A stretch of 64,000 bases of DNA from Janthinobacterium psychrotolerans (GTDB lineage Bacteria; Pseudomonadota; Gammaproteobacteria; Burkholderiales; Burkholderiaceae_D), in assembly GCF_001677885.1 (NCBI RefSeq), contig NZ_LOCQ01000045.1, positions 45,740 to 109,739 of the forward strand. Direction: 5' to 3'. A model generated the notes under the pieces. The model ran no database searches. It was given only the letters and a program-made list of their open reading frames with translations, and had not been told where the DNA came from. The translations under genes were made by a program, and so were the position numbers. Below, piece after piece: positions 8,464-17,356 of the stretch (within the stretch, counting starts at the first letter, position 1; every line of letters starts with the position of its first letter).

Positions 8464-10722
8464 TTACTTTGGCAGTGGCAGTGTCAACGCTTGCGTACCG
8501 ACCACCACCTTGCGCAGGCCGCCGCTGGTATCCAGACTCACGGCCGTGCCCTTGCAGCCGATGTCGAGCACCGTGAGAAATTCGCCACTGGTGGCGGCCG
8601 CGGCCTTGACGAACACGCCATGGTCTTCATAGGTGCCGCTTTGCGGCGGCGGACCCGAGCGGCGCTCGAAACGCTGGGCGCTGGTGGCCAGCGGCACCAC
8701 GCACACCTTGCGGTTCTGGTTGGTCACCGAAATATTGCCGGCGGCATCGGCAACGATGGGTGCGTAGGCATGGAAATTCCACTCGAACACGCGCGGCGTG
8801 GCCGAGGCAAACTGGTCGAGGATAACGGCGGTGTCGCTGCCGCGCACATACCAGATCTTGCGCGTGGCCGATGTCAGCAGGCCGGCATACGCCGCCGTGG
8901 CGTCGCCTTCGACATAGTCGACGGCCGGCGTGGTCGAGAAGGCATTGATGCGGCCGTTGCGCGACAGCGGCTCTTCATACCCTTCCACCACCTGCCCGAC
9001 GCCGCCGTCAAAGGTCAGGGCATTGTGCGACTTCGACTGGCGGTACCAGCTGTTCCACATCGGCGAATCGTACCAGTCGTACCAGCCGGTTTCCGTCAGC
9101 AGCGGCACGCCGCCGCTGAACAGGACAAAACCGTTCTGGTCGCCATGGCTGTGGTTGAACGAACCATAGGGGCTGGCCTTGAAGTACAGCGAGGTACGGC
9201 CGTTGTCGGCCAGGTTGCTGTGCATGGCGGTCCAGCCGATGCTCGGATAATAGGCGGCGTTGGCCGGCGGCGTGGCGGCGGTCGCCGTCACGGTCGACAC
9301 CGGCATCGGATACGGCGCCTGCAAGGTCGCGAGCACATCGTTCGGACGGCTCAGGTTTTGCACATACCAGGCCGCCTGCGGCGTGGCGTAGCGCGATGCA
9401 AAACCCTTCATGAAGCGGTATTCGGGCGCCGTTTCGTGGCCGTCGCCAAACACGTGGGTCTGCTGGCCGGGCGGCACAAAGTGCATCAGGAACTGCGCAA
9501 AGCCGCGCGACCAGGGCTTGCCGAACATGTTCACGCCCGTGGCCTGGGCCAGCGCCGGCCAGATCTGCAGGGCAAAATCGGCTTCGTATTCCGCATACGC
9601 GGTGCCGTTGGCAAAGCCGCCCTCCGGACCGCTCCACACGCTGAACGAGCTGACAAAGGCGCGGAACGAGAAATCGAACCATTGTTCGGCCTCGGGAATG
9701 TCGCCCAGCGCCAGCGTCGAGGTCAGGGTCAGGAAGGCCATGCTGGTGGCCGCGTGCGAATCGTAAGGCAGCTGGTCGAGGCGGCCGCCGCCGGCCGACA
9801 GGTCGGCATACAGCGCCCTGGTGCGCGCCGCCACCACCGACAGCCAGCGGTCGCGGCGCGTGGTGTCGCCATTGACCACCAGCGCGCCGGCCAGCAGGTC
9901 GATCGCCTTCATCAGGCTTTGCGCGATCATGCGGCTGCCCATGTCCTGGTTGGCAAAACTGGTCGGTCCATTGACATCGAGCGCGGCGAACTGGTCGCCG
10001 CGGCGGATCGCCTCGTCCAGGTAGGCCTGCTGGCCGGTCACGCGGTACAGGGTCGCCGCCGCTTCCAGCTGGCGCGCGTTCGGATTGACGCGCTGCATGA
10101 TGTTCGACTGCTGGGCCACCAGCGCCGCCGTGCGGATCTTGCTTGGCGGCAAAGGCCATTCGCTGTCGGACACGGTTGTCAGGGAGCTGACGTAGTAATT
10201 CACCTCATTGGTCAGGGCTGTCAGCGCCGGCTGGCGGTCGGCGCGCATGGCCACGCTCCAGGACGAGAAAGGCTTCAGGCCGCTGGGCAGCGCGCGCGGG
10301 CGCGCCTTGCGCATGACGGCAGTGCGCAGCGCCAGGTTTTCAGGCACTTCGAACAACTGCGAGTTACTGGCGATCACGAAGCTGCGCGGGGTCGACCATT
10401 CCTGCGAAGTCGATGGCCGCACGCGCCAGGTATACCGGCCAGCAGGCAGCGCTTTCGGCGGCAAATACCAGTTGCGGCTGGTGCTATAGGTGCGATTCAA
10501 GACCCCGTTCAGGAATACCTGGACCACATAGGACGGCGGCGCCGACGCATGGCGCGACCACGAGAAGGTCGGCGGGTTCTGCGCCTGGGTCTGCATATTG
10601 TCCGGCAAAGGGCGGATGGCCAGCGGATCGGTCGCCTGTACCCAGTCGGCCTGGGCGGAACCGCACAAGGGCAACAGCAATAGCAAGGCGGAACGCAACA
10701 GGGGGCGGTTGCTTGATTTCAT
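8464..10722 (-). CDS. Secreted heparinase II/III-like polysaccharide lyase (DUF4962-like N-terminus)
   Basis: A 752-residue exported protein. The ATG at 10722 is chosen because AAGGAAG lies 7 bases upstream and a signal peptide follows directly (LLRSALLLLLPLCGSAQA, cleavage near residue 25); the frame remains open to 10833 without a good start. Next comes a fibronectin-like or DUF4962-type sandwich (NPPTFSWSRHASAPPSYVVQV), then an alpha toroid containing FANGTAYAEYEADFALQ, then a Hepar_II_III sandwich with GSFNHSHGDQNGFVLFSGG, LLTETGWYDWYDSP and KSHNALTFDGG. Exported enzymes of this kind typically cut or trim the locus polymer in the periplasm or outside. It is the second lyase-like protein in the locus. 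A strong terminator follows. Confidence 0.85.
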   Translation of the reverse strand: MKSSNRPLLRSALLLLLPLCGSAQADWVQATDPLAIRPLPDNMQTQAQNPPTFSWSRHASAPPSYVVQVFLNGVLNRTYSTSRNWYLPPKALPAGRYTWRVRPSTSQEWSTPRSFVIASNSQLFEVPENLALRTAVMRKARPRALPSGLKPFSSWSVAMRADRQPALTALTNEVNYYVSSLTTVSDSEWPLPPSKIRTAALVAQQSNIMQRVNPNARQLEAAATLYRVTGQQAYLDEAIRRGDQFAALDVNGPTSFANQDMGSRMIAQSLMKAIDLLAGALVVNGDTTRRDRWLSVVAARTRALYADLSAGGGRLDQLPYDSHAATSMAFLTLTSTLALGDIPEAEQWFDFSFRAFVSSFSVWSGPEGGFANGTAYAEYEADFALQIWPALAQATGVNMFGKPWSRGFAQFLMHFVPPGQQTHVFGDGHETAPEYRFMKGFASRYATPQAAWYVQNLSRPNDVLATLQAPYPMPVSTVTATAATPPANAAYYPSIGWTAMHSNLADNGRTSLYFKASPYGSFNHSHGDQNGFVLFSGGVPLLTETGWYDWYDSPMWNSWYRQSKSHNALTFDGGVGQVVEGYEEPLSRNGRINAFSTTPAVDYVEGDATAAYAGLLTSATRKIWYVRGSDTAVILDQFASATPRVFEWNFHAYAPIVADAAGNISVTNQNRKVCVVPLATSAQRFERRSGPPPQSGTYEDHGVFVKAAAATSGEFLTVLDIGCKGTAVSLDTSGGLRKVVVGTQALTLPLPK

Positions 10723-10729
10723 GGAGGGA

Positions 10730-10736
10730 CTTCCTT
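10730..10736 (-). promoter_or_regulatory. Shine-Dalgarno fixing the lyase start
   Basis: AAGGAAG on the minus strand, 7 bases before the ATG at 10722. It supports the start that exposes a signal peptide rather than the upstream in-frame extension. Confidence 0.7.
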
Positions 10737-10908
10737 CGGAGCGGTGCGGGTTGGGCATGGATCTGAGGCGACCATCGACGTTGCGCAGTGCTACCGTCAC
10801 GCAAGAAGGAAGGTCTTTTTGGTACAAGAGCAAGAGGTGATTTTTTAACCAAGAAGCACTTGGGCAATTCCCTTGATTATACCGAAATGCCCATCGGCAA
10901 CGACTATT

Positions 10909-11853
10909 TTAAGCGGCGATGCGTGATTTTCGCCACAAAGACCAGCGCCGGGTCATGGCCGGTGTAAACAGCGCGCACATCAGTGCGGTGCTCCACCAGT
11001 GGCGCGTGACGCCATCGCGCATGGCGCGCCGCATTTCGGCCACGGCCGCGCCACGGCGCCCCGCTTCGAGCAGCTCGCGCGCCACCACCACGCGCGCATT
11101 CGACACCAGCAGCAAGGCTGGCCGGCGTGCAGGATTGCTGCCTGGCCAGCTGCGCGCACGCTGTTCCAGGCGGGCAAACACCGGCAGCACCTTGTCGCGG
11201 CCGTGGGTAGCGCTCAGGCTGCCGCCGACATCGAGCCGGTACGCCACCAGCGGCACCGTGGTTTGCACCAGGCGGTGCCGTTCGGCCAGGCGGAACCACA
11301 GGTCCAGGTCTTCGCCGAACTGTTCGCCCTCGGGAAAACACGGCTGCAAGGCCCATAGCGCGCCGCGCCTGGCGGCGACCGAGCCGGTAAAGAAAGTCAG
11401 CCATTCGCGATTGCAGCGGGCAAAGAAATCATCGACCAGCGCGACCTGCTGCGGCAAGGCCGGCGCCTCGGCCAGGCGCGCCTGGCTGCCAGGGGTGACG
11501 CCCTGGAAACCGGTGGCAAAGTAGGACTCGCCAGGATAGGCCTGCGCCATCGCCACTTGCGTGCGCAGGTAGTCGGGCGCGTACCAGTCGTCGGCGTCGA
11601 GGAAACACACGAGTTCGCCCCGCGCCTCGGCAATGCCGCGGTTGCGCGCGCGCGACACGCCGCCGTTGGCCTGGCGCACCAGGCGCACGCGCGGATCGCG
11701 GCAGGCCTGCACGCGCGCCGCGCCATCATCGGTGGAGCCGTCATCGACCACCACCACTTCCCAGTCGGCGTGCGTCTGGGCCAGCACCGACGCCAGTGTC
11801 GCCTCGATATAGGCGGCCTTGTTATACAGCGCAATAATGACCGAACACAGCAT
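10909..11853 (-). CDS. Glycosyltransferase family 2
   Basis: A 314-residue GT-A fold enzyme. It begins CSVIIALYNKAAYIEATLASVLAQT and carries VVVDDGSTDDGA and the DxD-type motif LDADDWYAPDYL, all classical GT2 nucleotide-sugar/metal-binding elements. No transmembrane helices are obvious, so it should act at the cytoplasmic membrane face. Its start codon overlaps the stop of the upstream polymerase gene by one base (TAATG), which indicates translational coupling. It is the last gene before an approximately 190-base gap that leads to the secreted lyase. Confidence 0.92.
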   Translation of the reverse strand: MLCSVIIALYNKAAYIEATLASVLAQTHADWEVVVVDDGSTDDGAARVQACRDPRVRLVRQANGGVSRARNRGIAEARGELVCFLDADDWYAPDYLRTQVAMAQAYPGESYFATGFQGVTPGSQARLAEAPALPQQVALVDDFFARCNREWLTFFTGSVAARRGALWALQPCFPEGEQFGEDLDLWFRLAERHRLVQTTVPLVAYRLDVGGSLSATHGRDKVLPVFARLEQRARSWPGSNPARRPALLLVSNARVVVARELLEAGRRGAAVAEMRRAMRDGVTRHWWSTALMCALFTPAMTRRWSLWRKSRIAA

Positions 11854-13271
11854 TACGCCATCCCCGGCATGCGGGTCTTGCGCGCCCTGAGCGCCTGCTT
11901 GTCGGCCACTGGATAATAGGCGGTGACGATAATGAGCAGCAGCACATGCGTCAGCGCTTCGGCGGCAAAGCCGGACAGCGACAGCGGCACCTCGCTGAAC
12001 GAACGGCTGGCGATCAGCACGAACAGCGCCATCGACATGCCGGAGCTGGCCCTGGCGGTGCGCGCCGACGCGTACAGCAGCACCACCACATACAGCACCA
12101 GGCCAATCGCGCCAATGGTGCCGGCGCTGGCCAGGCTCTGGTAAAACTGGCTGTGCGCATGCGTCGCGTAGGGCATGCCGATGCTGGCGCGAAATGCCTC
12201 ATCCCACAGCAACAGGCCGTAGCCGAACACGGGATTCTTGTACCATTCCTGCACCGCCACCTGCCAGATCAGGTCGCGCCCTGTCAGGCTCAGCAATTCA
12301 AACCCTTCGCTGCTCGAAGCAAAGCGCGCCAGCTTGGCGTCGATGCCGCCGAACATCACCACCAGCATGGCCATCGTGCACAGCAGGATGAAACAGAAGA
12401 TGGCGACGATCGACAGTTGCGGCCGGCGGTAGTCGAACAGGCGCTCCCTGATCTGTTCGCGGAAACCGAAATAGGCGATACAGGCAAAGCACAGGATGCA
12501 GGCGATCCAGTTGGTTTTCGATTGCGCCAGCAGCAGGCTGGCCAGGCCCACGGCCCAGGCGAACAGGTTCAGCGGACGCCATGCATACGGCTTGTGCCAC
12601 AGGCACAGCAGGAACACCACCACCATCGGCGCGAGCACGTTGGCATGGCTGGCCAGGCCGGCATAGCGCACGGTAAGAAAAGGCAGCAGGCCATGGTAGT
12701 TCCTGACGATGACCAGGTTCGGTTTCCAGGCCAGCACGGCTGCGCTGAGCAACAGGAACAGCAGGTTGGCGTTGCGCATGGCAACAATGCTCATGCCCAC
12801 CTCCTTCGGCGTCATCAGCATGGCGGCACAGCCGGCCAGGAACATGTACAGGTACTCGTGCGAGATTTCCGTGTGCAGGCCAAACAGGCCCGGACTGACG
12901 ATATTGCTCAGGAAATACAAGGTGAACGCCCAGAACAGCAACATCGGCATCGGCTGGGTTTTTTCGCGCGCCATCATGCGGTGCAGGATGCGCTCGCCGC
13001 AGGCAAAGATCACGAACAGCGAGGTGAACCGGCCAAGCCAGACACTGGCCGGGTGGCGTACCACCGTCTTGACCCCCAGTAACACTTCGCTGACCGAAAA
13101 ATCGCGGTTCGACAATATGGCGGTGACGGCGATCGACAGCAACACCGGATAAAACACATAGGGCACCAGGCCGGTCGCGCGCTTGCTGCCCCAATGAATG
13201 CTCAAGGCGATGACGAACACCACCACCAGCGCGGCGACCAGCGCGATCAGGCCAAATACGATTTCACTCAT
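11853..13271 (-). CDS. O-antigen ligase/polymerase (Wzy)-like membrane protein
   Basis: A 472-residue polytopic inner-membrane protein with roughly ten to twelve hydrophobic segments spread over its length. It has a Wzy_C-like loop in the second half (SLTGRDLIWQVAVQEWYKNPVFGYG, then THAHSQFYQSLASAG), the Arg/His-bearing periplasmic region of O-antigen ligases and polymerases. In this locus it is the natural candidate for joining flipped repeat units into the exopolysaccharide. It lies 10 bases downstream of the flippase gene and overlaps the GT2 start. Polymerase versus ligase cannot be separated by sequence alone, but the context favours polymerase. Confidence 0.85.
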   Translation of the reverse strand: MSEIVFGLIALVAALVVVFVIALSIHWGSKRATGLVPYVFYPVLLSIAVTAILSNRDFSVSEVLLGVKTVVRHPASVWLGRFTSLFVIFACGERILHRMMAREKTQPMPMLLFWAFTLYFLSNIVSPGLFGLHTEISHEYLYMFLAGCAAMLMTPKEVGMSIVAMRNANLLFLLLSAAVLAWKPNLVIVRNYHGLLPFLTVRYAGLASHANVLAPMVVVFLLCLWHKPYAWRPLNLFAWAVGLASLLLAQSKTNWIACILCFACIAYFGFREQIRERLFDYRRPQLSIVAIFCFILLCTMAMLVVMFGGIDAKLARFASSSEGFELLSLTGRDLIWQVAVQEWYKNPVFGYGLLLWDEAFRASIGMPYATHAHSQFYQSLASAGTIGAIGLVLYVVVLLYASARTARASSGMSMALFVLIASRSFSEVPLSLSGFAAEALTHVLLLIIVTAYYPVADKQALRARKTRMPGMA

Positions 13272-13281
13272 GTCGTTTCAC

Positions 13282-14877
13282 TCATGTCATTTCACCCACG
13301 TCGTTGTCGCGTTTGATCGGATGCTCGTCCACGCCGCAGCGGGCGCGCAAATAGCGGATGGCGCTGGCCGGCAGTGGCGGACTGAAGCGGCCCAGCATGC
13401 CCACCACGCGCTCGCCCAGCAGCGGCGGCCAGGCCAGCACGGCCACCAGCAACACGGCGCCGCCCGCAACAGCCCCGCCGAGGAAGGCGGCCAGCGGATG
13501 GCTGGCGGCCATGGCGCCGAGCAAGATGCCGCCCCAGCTGCCGGCGCCGGCCAGCAGCGCCATGGCGACGGCGCGCGCGGCCAGCGGCGCCAGCTGGCGC
13601 AGGCCCAGCTGCAGGCGTCGGCAGGCCGCCGTGCCGATGACCAGTGCGCGCGCCAGCAAGGTCGCCGCAGCGATCACCGCCACCACCGCCGCGCCCTGCC
13701 CCGCCAACAGGAACAGCGCGGCCCCGGCGGCCGCGATCAAGGGGAGCTGCAACAGGCTTTCCAGATGCTTGCCGCCGGTATTCCACAGGATGGGCGTCGA
13801 CATGCCCCAGGTGATATAGGCCGGCATGGCCAGCGCCAGGATCGCCAGCACGATGCCCGATTCCTGCCAGACCTTGCCGTACAACACGCCGATCAGCGCC
13901 GGCGCCGTCACCGCCAGCAGCACGAACAGCGGCAGGATGACGATCCAGATGGTCGCCAGCACCGACAGATACATGTCGCGCAGGCGCGGCAGGTCATCCT
14001 GCAGCTTGGCGCCGGTGGCGAGAAAGGCCGGCTGCAAGGCATTCAGGAACAGCCCGTTGGGCGTATTGGCCAGGTTGTAGCCGACCGCATACACGCCGAC
14101 CGCATGGGCGCTCAAGAAACGGCCCAGGAAGACCCGGTCCAGGTTGTTCAGGAACCAGTTGCACAGATTGGTCACGAACACCGTCAGGCCCACATGGGTC
14201 GAGCGGCGCGCGCCCTCGTACCACAGCAGCGGTCGCAGCGAAAAGCGCGTGCGCGCGTAGGTCAGCAGCAGCGCCGTGGCCGCCTGGCCCAGCCAGGCCG
14301 CCACCAGCGTCCACACGCCGGCGCCGGCATACGCCATCGACAGGCCGATCAGCAGGTAGCCGACGATATAGCTGGACAGCTGGATGATGTTGAGTGCGCG
14401 GAAATCGAGCTGGCGGCGCAGCAGGCCGCTGCCGGTGGCGGTCAGCGCATTGAGCACGCAGGTCAGGCTCATCCAGGCGATCACGGGCGCGATGCGCGGC
14501 TCCTTGAAGTAGACCGCGACCCACGGCGCGATGAAAAACAGCAAGGCCATCGCCGCCAGCCCCGTGATGGCCTGCCAGGTCACGGTAAAGCGCACGTCTT
14601 CCTCGCTCAGGGTCTGGTTCTGCACCAGGCCCCAGGAAAAGCCGAAGTCGGCGAGGAAATTGCTGAACGTCATGACGAGCAAGCCCATCGCGAACAAGCC
14701 GTAGCTTTCCGGTCCCAGCAGGCGCGCCAGCAGCACCTGCGTGACCAGCTGCAGGCCGAACATGGCGACCGTGCCCATGGCCGCCCATTTGACGGCGCTG
14801 ACGCTTTTTTGATTGATATCGCTGCCCATGATTCTCACTATCTGCCCGGAGGCGCGGCGCGCTTCCGGGTCCTGCAT
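13282..14877 (-). CDS. Lipopolysaccharide/exopolysaccharide flippase (Wzx, MATE/MOP-like)
   Basis: A 531-residue polytopic membrane protein of the polysaccharide transporter family. The first helix VKWAAMGTVAMFGLQLVTQVLLARLLGPESYGLFAMG is the signature start of this family (a helix followed by a conserved LGP..YG). It should move the lipid-linked repeat from the inner to the outer face of the cytoplasmic membrane. The ATG at 14877 overlaps the epsI stop (TGATG), which favours coupled translation. An internal ATG at 14829 (MGSDINQKSV) is an alternative start that would drop 16 residues. Confidence 0.88.
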   Translation of the reverse strand: MQDPEARRASGQIVRIMGSDINQKSVSAVKWAAMGTVAMFGLQLVTQVLLARLLGPESYGLFAMGLLVMTFSNFLADFGFSWGLVQNQTLSEEDVRFTVTWQAITGLAAMALLFFIAPWVAVYFKEPRIAPVIAWMSLTCVLNALTATGSGLLRRQLDFRALNIIQLSSYIVGYLLIGLSMAYAGAGVWTLVAAWLGQAATALLLTYARTRFSLRPLLWYEGARRSTHVGLTVFVTNLCNWFLNNLDRVFLGRFLSAHAVGVYAVGYNLANTPNGLFLNALQPAFLATGAKLQDDLPRLRDMYLSVLATIWIVILPLFVLLAVTAPALIGVLYGKVWQESGIVLAILALAMPAYITWGMSTPILWNTGGKHLESLLQLPLIAAAGAALFLLAGQGAAVVAVIAAATLLARALVIGTAACRRLQLGLRQLAPLAARAVAMALLAGAGSWGGILLGAMAASHPLAAFLGGAVAGGAVLLVAVLAWPPLLGERVVGMLGRFSPPLPASAIRYLRARCGVDEHPIKRDNDVGEMT

Positions 14878-15563
14878 CAACCCGGCGGCGTGCCGATCAG
14901 GCGGCTGCGCTGTGCCGGCGGCATGCTCGCCAGCAGGCTGTTGACGAAATTGGCCTGCAACTGATACGCGTGCGGCAAGTCGGTGTCGATATTGGAAACG
15001 CGAAACAGCATGGCGTCGGCGACGGTGCCCGTCAGCCCGTAGCGCAATTGTTCAAGCCGTTGTTGCAGGCCGACCTTGCTGATCTTGTTGCCAACCGTAA
15101 TCCAGTACGTGATCGGTTCGCTGCGGTTGCCCGTCACCGCCAGCAGGCGCTTGACCGGCAACTGGCCGTAGGGCGACGCCAGCTCGCCGTATTCGTCGCG
15201 CTCGACCTGGAAGCCCTGCGCGGCGTAGCAAACCTCGGGCTTGTGCACGCTCATGTTGTCGCTCTGGTCGCCGCCATAGGCGATCGACAGCATCACCCGT
15301 TCGCCGCGCGCATTGACATAGGTGCGCGACAGGGTCTGGTTGTAGATCTTGTTCAGGCGCGACTGGGTTTCCGGATCGACCTGCAGCGGCACGATCGAGG
15401 TGTCGAGGCGCCATTCGCCGAACGCCTGCGGTATCGCCGTTTCCAGTGAAAAACTGGGCCGCTGGTCCGACATCTTCACGCCCGGCGCCACGGCGCGGCT
15501 GAGGATGGCGGCGCCCAGCAGCAAGGCGCCCAGCAGCAAGTTCATGCGCAAGGCGGCATTCAT
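14877..15563 (-). CDS. epsI: EpsI family protein (exosortase-B locus)
   Basis: A 228-residue protein with one N-terminal membrane anchor ([19 protein letters not shown]) and a periplasmic domain. The family signature is clear: an early FGEWR, then HKPEVCYAAQGF around residues 108-119, and QRLEQLRYGL. EpsI is always found next to or fused with exosortases; its molecular role is not settled, though the conserved Cys in HKPEVCY suggests a catalytic or redox function. Its start overlaps the end of xrtB by 4 bases, and its stop overlaps the flippase start. Confidence 0.92.
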   Translation of the reverse strand: MNAALRMNLLLGALLLGAAILSRAVAPGVKMSDQRPSFSLETAIPQAFGEWRLDTSIVPLQVDPETQSRLNKIYNQTLSRTYVNARGERVMLSIAYGGDQSDNMSVHKPEVCYAAQGFQVERDEYGELASPYGQLPVKRLLAVTGNRSEPITYWITVGNKISKVGLQQRLEQLRYGLTGTVADAMLFRVSNIDTDLPHAYQLQANFVNSLLASMPPAQRSRLIGTPPG

Positions 15564-16468
15564 GGCGCCACTCCCGCGGCCGGCGTGCGGCCGCCGTCAC
15601 GCTTCCTGACGATCCATTGCAGCAAGGAATCCATGCCGAGGATCAGCAGCAGCGCGCTGATGAACAGCACCATGCCGGCAAAGCCGTGCAGGAAGCCCTG
15701 GCCGGCCGCATCGCCAAAATAATAGGTAATCAGGGTCAGCACCATCACGCGGATGACGTTGGCGGTAAAGGAAATGGGCACGATCAGCAGCGCCAGCACG
15801 ATATTGCGAAACGGCGAGGTATGGCGCACCAGGTTCAGGTAAAACAGGCCCAGCGCTTCGAGCGTGAGCAGGGTCTGCAGGCCGGCGCAGGCATCGGCCA
15901 CCAGCAGCTGGTACTGGCCGATCTGCAGGATCACGCCGCTGCGCGCGATCGGATAGCCGGCCAGGAAAAGCAGGTGTTCGGTCACATACGACACGGCCAT
16001 TTTCATCGGCATGGTCAGGGTGGTCACCAGCGGCAGCGGCAAGGGCACCATGAACAGCATGAAAAAGAAGGGAAACCACAGCACGCGGGCGGCGCCACTG
16101 CCGCGCTTGATCAGCAGCAGCGCCAGGCCACTGCCGACCAGGGCCAGGAGTTCGAGCGACAGGATTTGCTGCGAGCGGCCCAGCACGTACAGCAGCAGGC
16201 ACGCTGCCAGCAGCGGCCAGCCGGCGCGGCTGGCGGGCGCCCCGCTGCTGCGCGCCAGCATCTCGGGCCACTTGCGGTAGATCAGCCACAGCGACAGCGC
16301 CAGGATGATCGGGCCATGCGCCTGCTCTTCGGTGGACCAGATGCCGCGAAACAGGCCGACCAGGCTGGGCAGCAGCATGGCCAGGAAGCCGGCCGCCAGC
16401 GGCAGCCAGTCAGGCAACAGCGCGCGCCCGGCCCGGGCCGGCGGCCTCGCGTGACCGGGAGCCGCCAT
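15560..16468 (-). CDS. xrtB: Exosortase B
   Basis: A 302-residue polytopic inner-membrane cysteine transpeptidase that cleaves PEP-CTERM tails. The exosortase catalytic residues are all present: Cys194 in ADACAGLQ, Arg240 in ANVIR, and His261 in FLHGFAG. About eight hydrophobic helices are visible. The EpsD-E-F-G-XrtB-EpsI order is the one known for exosortase-B loci. The ATG start overlaps the epsG stop (TGATG); a TTG one codon upstream is also in frame. A PEP-CTERM protein at 27951-28700 is the only evident substrate in the window; others are expected elsewhere in the genome. Confidence 0.92.
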   Translation of the reverse strand: MAAPGHARPPARAGRALLPDWLPLAAGFLAMLLPSLVGLFRGIWSTEEQAHGPIILALSLWLIYRKWPEMLARSSGAPASRAGWPLLAACLLLYVLGRSQQILSLELLALVGSGLALLLIKRGSGAARVLWFPFFFMLFMVPLPLPLVTTLTMPMKMAVSYVTEHLLFLAGYPIARSGVILQIGQYQLLVADACAGLQTLLTLEALGLFYLNLVRHTSPFRNIVLALLIVPISFTANVIRVMVLTLITYYFGDAAGQGFLHGFAGMVLFISALLLILGMDSLLQWIVRKRDGGRTPAAGVAP

Positions 16469-17343
16469 CAAAAGTCGACCATCACGGCACCGACCACCTG
16501 GGCGCCGCTTTGCGTCATCTGCTCGGACATGGCGGCCACCTCGGCCATCGGCGTCTTGTTCTTGCGCGCCACCAGCAGCACACCGCCGGCGCGCGCGGCC
16601 ACCGCGATCGCGTCGGAACCGGTGGCATAGGCCGGCACATCGTAGAGCACCGCGTCATAGCGGCTCTCCAGTTGCTTGTTGAGCGTGACGAAGGAACTAC
16701 GGCTGAGCAATTCCTGCGGATTCGGCGGCAAGGTGCCGGCCGCCAGCACCGACAGGGCGACAAACGATTCCACCTTGGCGACGATGTCGAGTTCGGCGCG
16801 TCCGGCCAATACGTCGGACAGGCCCTGGCGCGTTTTCAGGTCGAAGATTTCATGCTGGCGCGGCTTGCGCAGGTTGGCGTCGACCAGCAAGGTGTGCTCG
16901 CCCAGCTGCGAAAACACCACCGCCAGGTTGGCCGCGAACAGGCTGGCGCCGTCGCCCGGCTCCATGCCCAGCACCACCAGCGACTTGCTGCCACGGGCAA
17001 ACCAGCGCAGCATCAGCTGGCTGCGCACGGCGCGCAGGGTTTCCACTTGCGAGCTGAACGGCTGGTAGGCGGCCACCAGTTCGGGCGGATACTTGCCGGC
17101 GCCCGGCTGCAGGTAGGGATAGTCGAACTGGCGCGCCAGCACCTGCTGGATGTCCGCTTCGGTGATCAGGCCCAGGCGCTGCGCCGCTTCGCCGAAACGG
17201 ATGCCCAGCTCCTTTTGCATGCGCAGCACGCGCTCGGCGTTTTCCGGCGTGATCTTGCCCGATTCGAGCAGCAGGCCGCCGATGCTGGAGCCGGCGCCGC
17301 TGGGCTGCGGCGTACTATTGAATACATGTGCACTTGATGTCAT
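16468..17343 (-). CDS. epsG: EpsG: chain-length-determinant partner, BY-kinase-like ATPase with degenerate Walker A
   Basis: A 291-residue cytoplasmic protein of the polysaccharide-associated tyrosine autokinase class. The N-terminal part (GKITPENAERVLRMQ.. to ..QVLARQFDYPYLQ) resembles the MshEN/GspE N-terminal module. The P-loop NTPase domain follows with Walker A' LLVDANLRKPRQHEIF and Walker B-like AVLYDVPAYATGSDA. Two oddities stand out. The Walker A loop at residues 124-137 reads MEPGDGASLFAANLA, with Ala where the catalytic Lys is expected. The C-terminus ends GAVMVDF without the tyrosine cluster of BY-kinases. The start at 17343 is preceded by GGAAA; an ATG at 17355, right after the epsF stop, is an alternative. 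It partners with EpsF in chain-length control. Confidence 0.88.
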   Translation of the reverse strand: MTSSAHVFNSTPQPSGAGSSIGGLLLESGKITPENAERVLRMQKELGIRFGEAAQRLGLITEADIQQVLARQFDYPYLQPGAGKYPPELVAAYQPFSSQVETLRAVRSQLMLRWFARGSKSLVVLGMEPGDGASLFAANLAVVFSQLGEHTLLVDANLRKPRQHEIFDLKTRQGLSDVLAGRAELDIVAKVESFVALSVLAAGTLPPNPQELLSRSSFVTLNKQLESRYDAVLYDVPAYATGSDAIAVAARAGGVLLVARKNKTPMAEVAAMSEQMTQSGAQVVGAVMVDF

Positions 17344-17356
17344 GACGGTTTCCATC

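Noticed and set aside
16469..16471. TTG start for exosortase B one codon upstream of the ATG
   Set aside because: The ATG overlapping the epsG stop (TGATG) is the more usual coupled start and needs no extra residue.
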